From Micavibrio sp. (GTDB lineage: Bacteria; Pseudomonadota; Alphaproteobacteria; Micavibrionales; Micavibrionaceae), in contig JALTZE010000045.1 in the NCBI GenBank assembly GCA_027051315.1, positions 1-5,800 of the forward strand: a stretch of DNA of 5,800 bases. The letters run 5' to 3'. A program made the translations under genes and the position numbers. Positions 5,782 to 5,800 of the stretch are shown piece after piece. The notes under the pieces are model-generated. The model made no database searches. It was not told the origin of the DNA and was given only the letters and a program-made list of their open reading frames with translations. Every line of letters begins with the position of its first letter. The stretch's first letter is position 1.

Positions 5782-5800
5782 ATATAGCCAAGAACCATTC

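Noticed and set aside
5771..5786. Alternating TA run as a tandem repeat
   Set aside because: It is only about eight TA units with an interruption, common in AT-rich intergenic DNA and without a sign of function.

Overview
The window is AT-rich bacterial DNA with tightly packed genes on both strands. It holds five complete protein-coding genes of recognisable type or architecture, one complete orphan reading frame, and the first 58 codons of a gene that runs off the left edge. The standard genetic code fits: TGA is used as a stop and TGG supplies Trp. No rRNA, tRNA, CRISPR array, transposon or phage gene is visible. An adrenodoxin-type ferredoxin and a PleD-like REC-GGDEF-derived protein in a low-GC background suggest an AT-rich proteobacterium, perhaps an alphaproteobacterium. 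This is inference from gene types, not a taxonomic result.

Layout. (1) 1-176, minus: start of an envelope protein with one hydrophobic N-terminal helix. (2) 177-291: divergent control region with an inverted repeat directly upstream of a TATAAT box. (3) 292-2238, plus: acs, a complete acetyl-CoA synthetase. (4) 2239-2318: a weak AT-rich terminator whose right arm overlaps a consensus TTGACA box, i.e. acs termination and a new promoter in the same bases. (5) 2319-2759, plus: an unrecognised 146-residue protein. (6) 2802-3897, minus: a two-gene unit, a six-helix membrane protein followed by a [2Fe-2S] ferredoxin, sharing 8 bases (ATGTCTGA). (7) 3898-4006: a divergent spacer with a good sigma70-type promoter for mscS. 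(8) 4007-4843, plus: mscS, a small-conductance mechanosensitive channel. (9) 4860-4882: a perfect 9-bp hairpin between two convergent genes that contains the stop codon of the next gene. (10) 4877-5701, minus: a response regulator with an N-terminal receiver domain and a degenerate GGDEF domain (GGDEF replaced by GKAEY).

How they fit together. The genes look like several independent transcription units: acetate activation (acs), electron transfer or Fe-S biogenesis (fdx) coupled to an unknown membrane protein, osmotic release (mscS), and a signalling protein that has probably lost cyclic-di-GMP synthesis. I see no coherent multi-gene defence, mobile or biosynthetic system. The most unusual items are the pseudo-GGDEF regulator, the membrane protein-ferredoxin pair and the orphan gene at 2319-2759.
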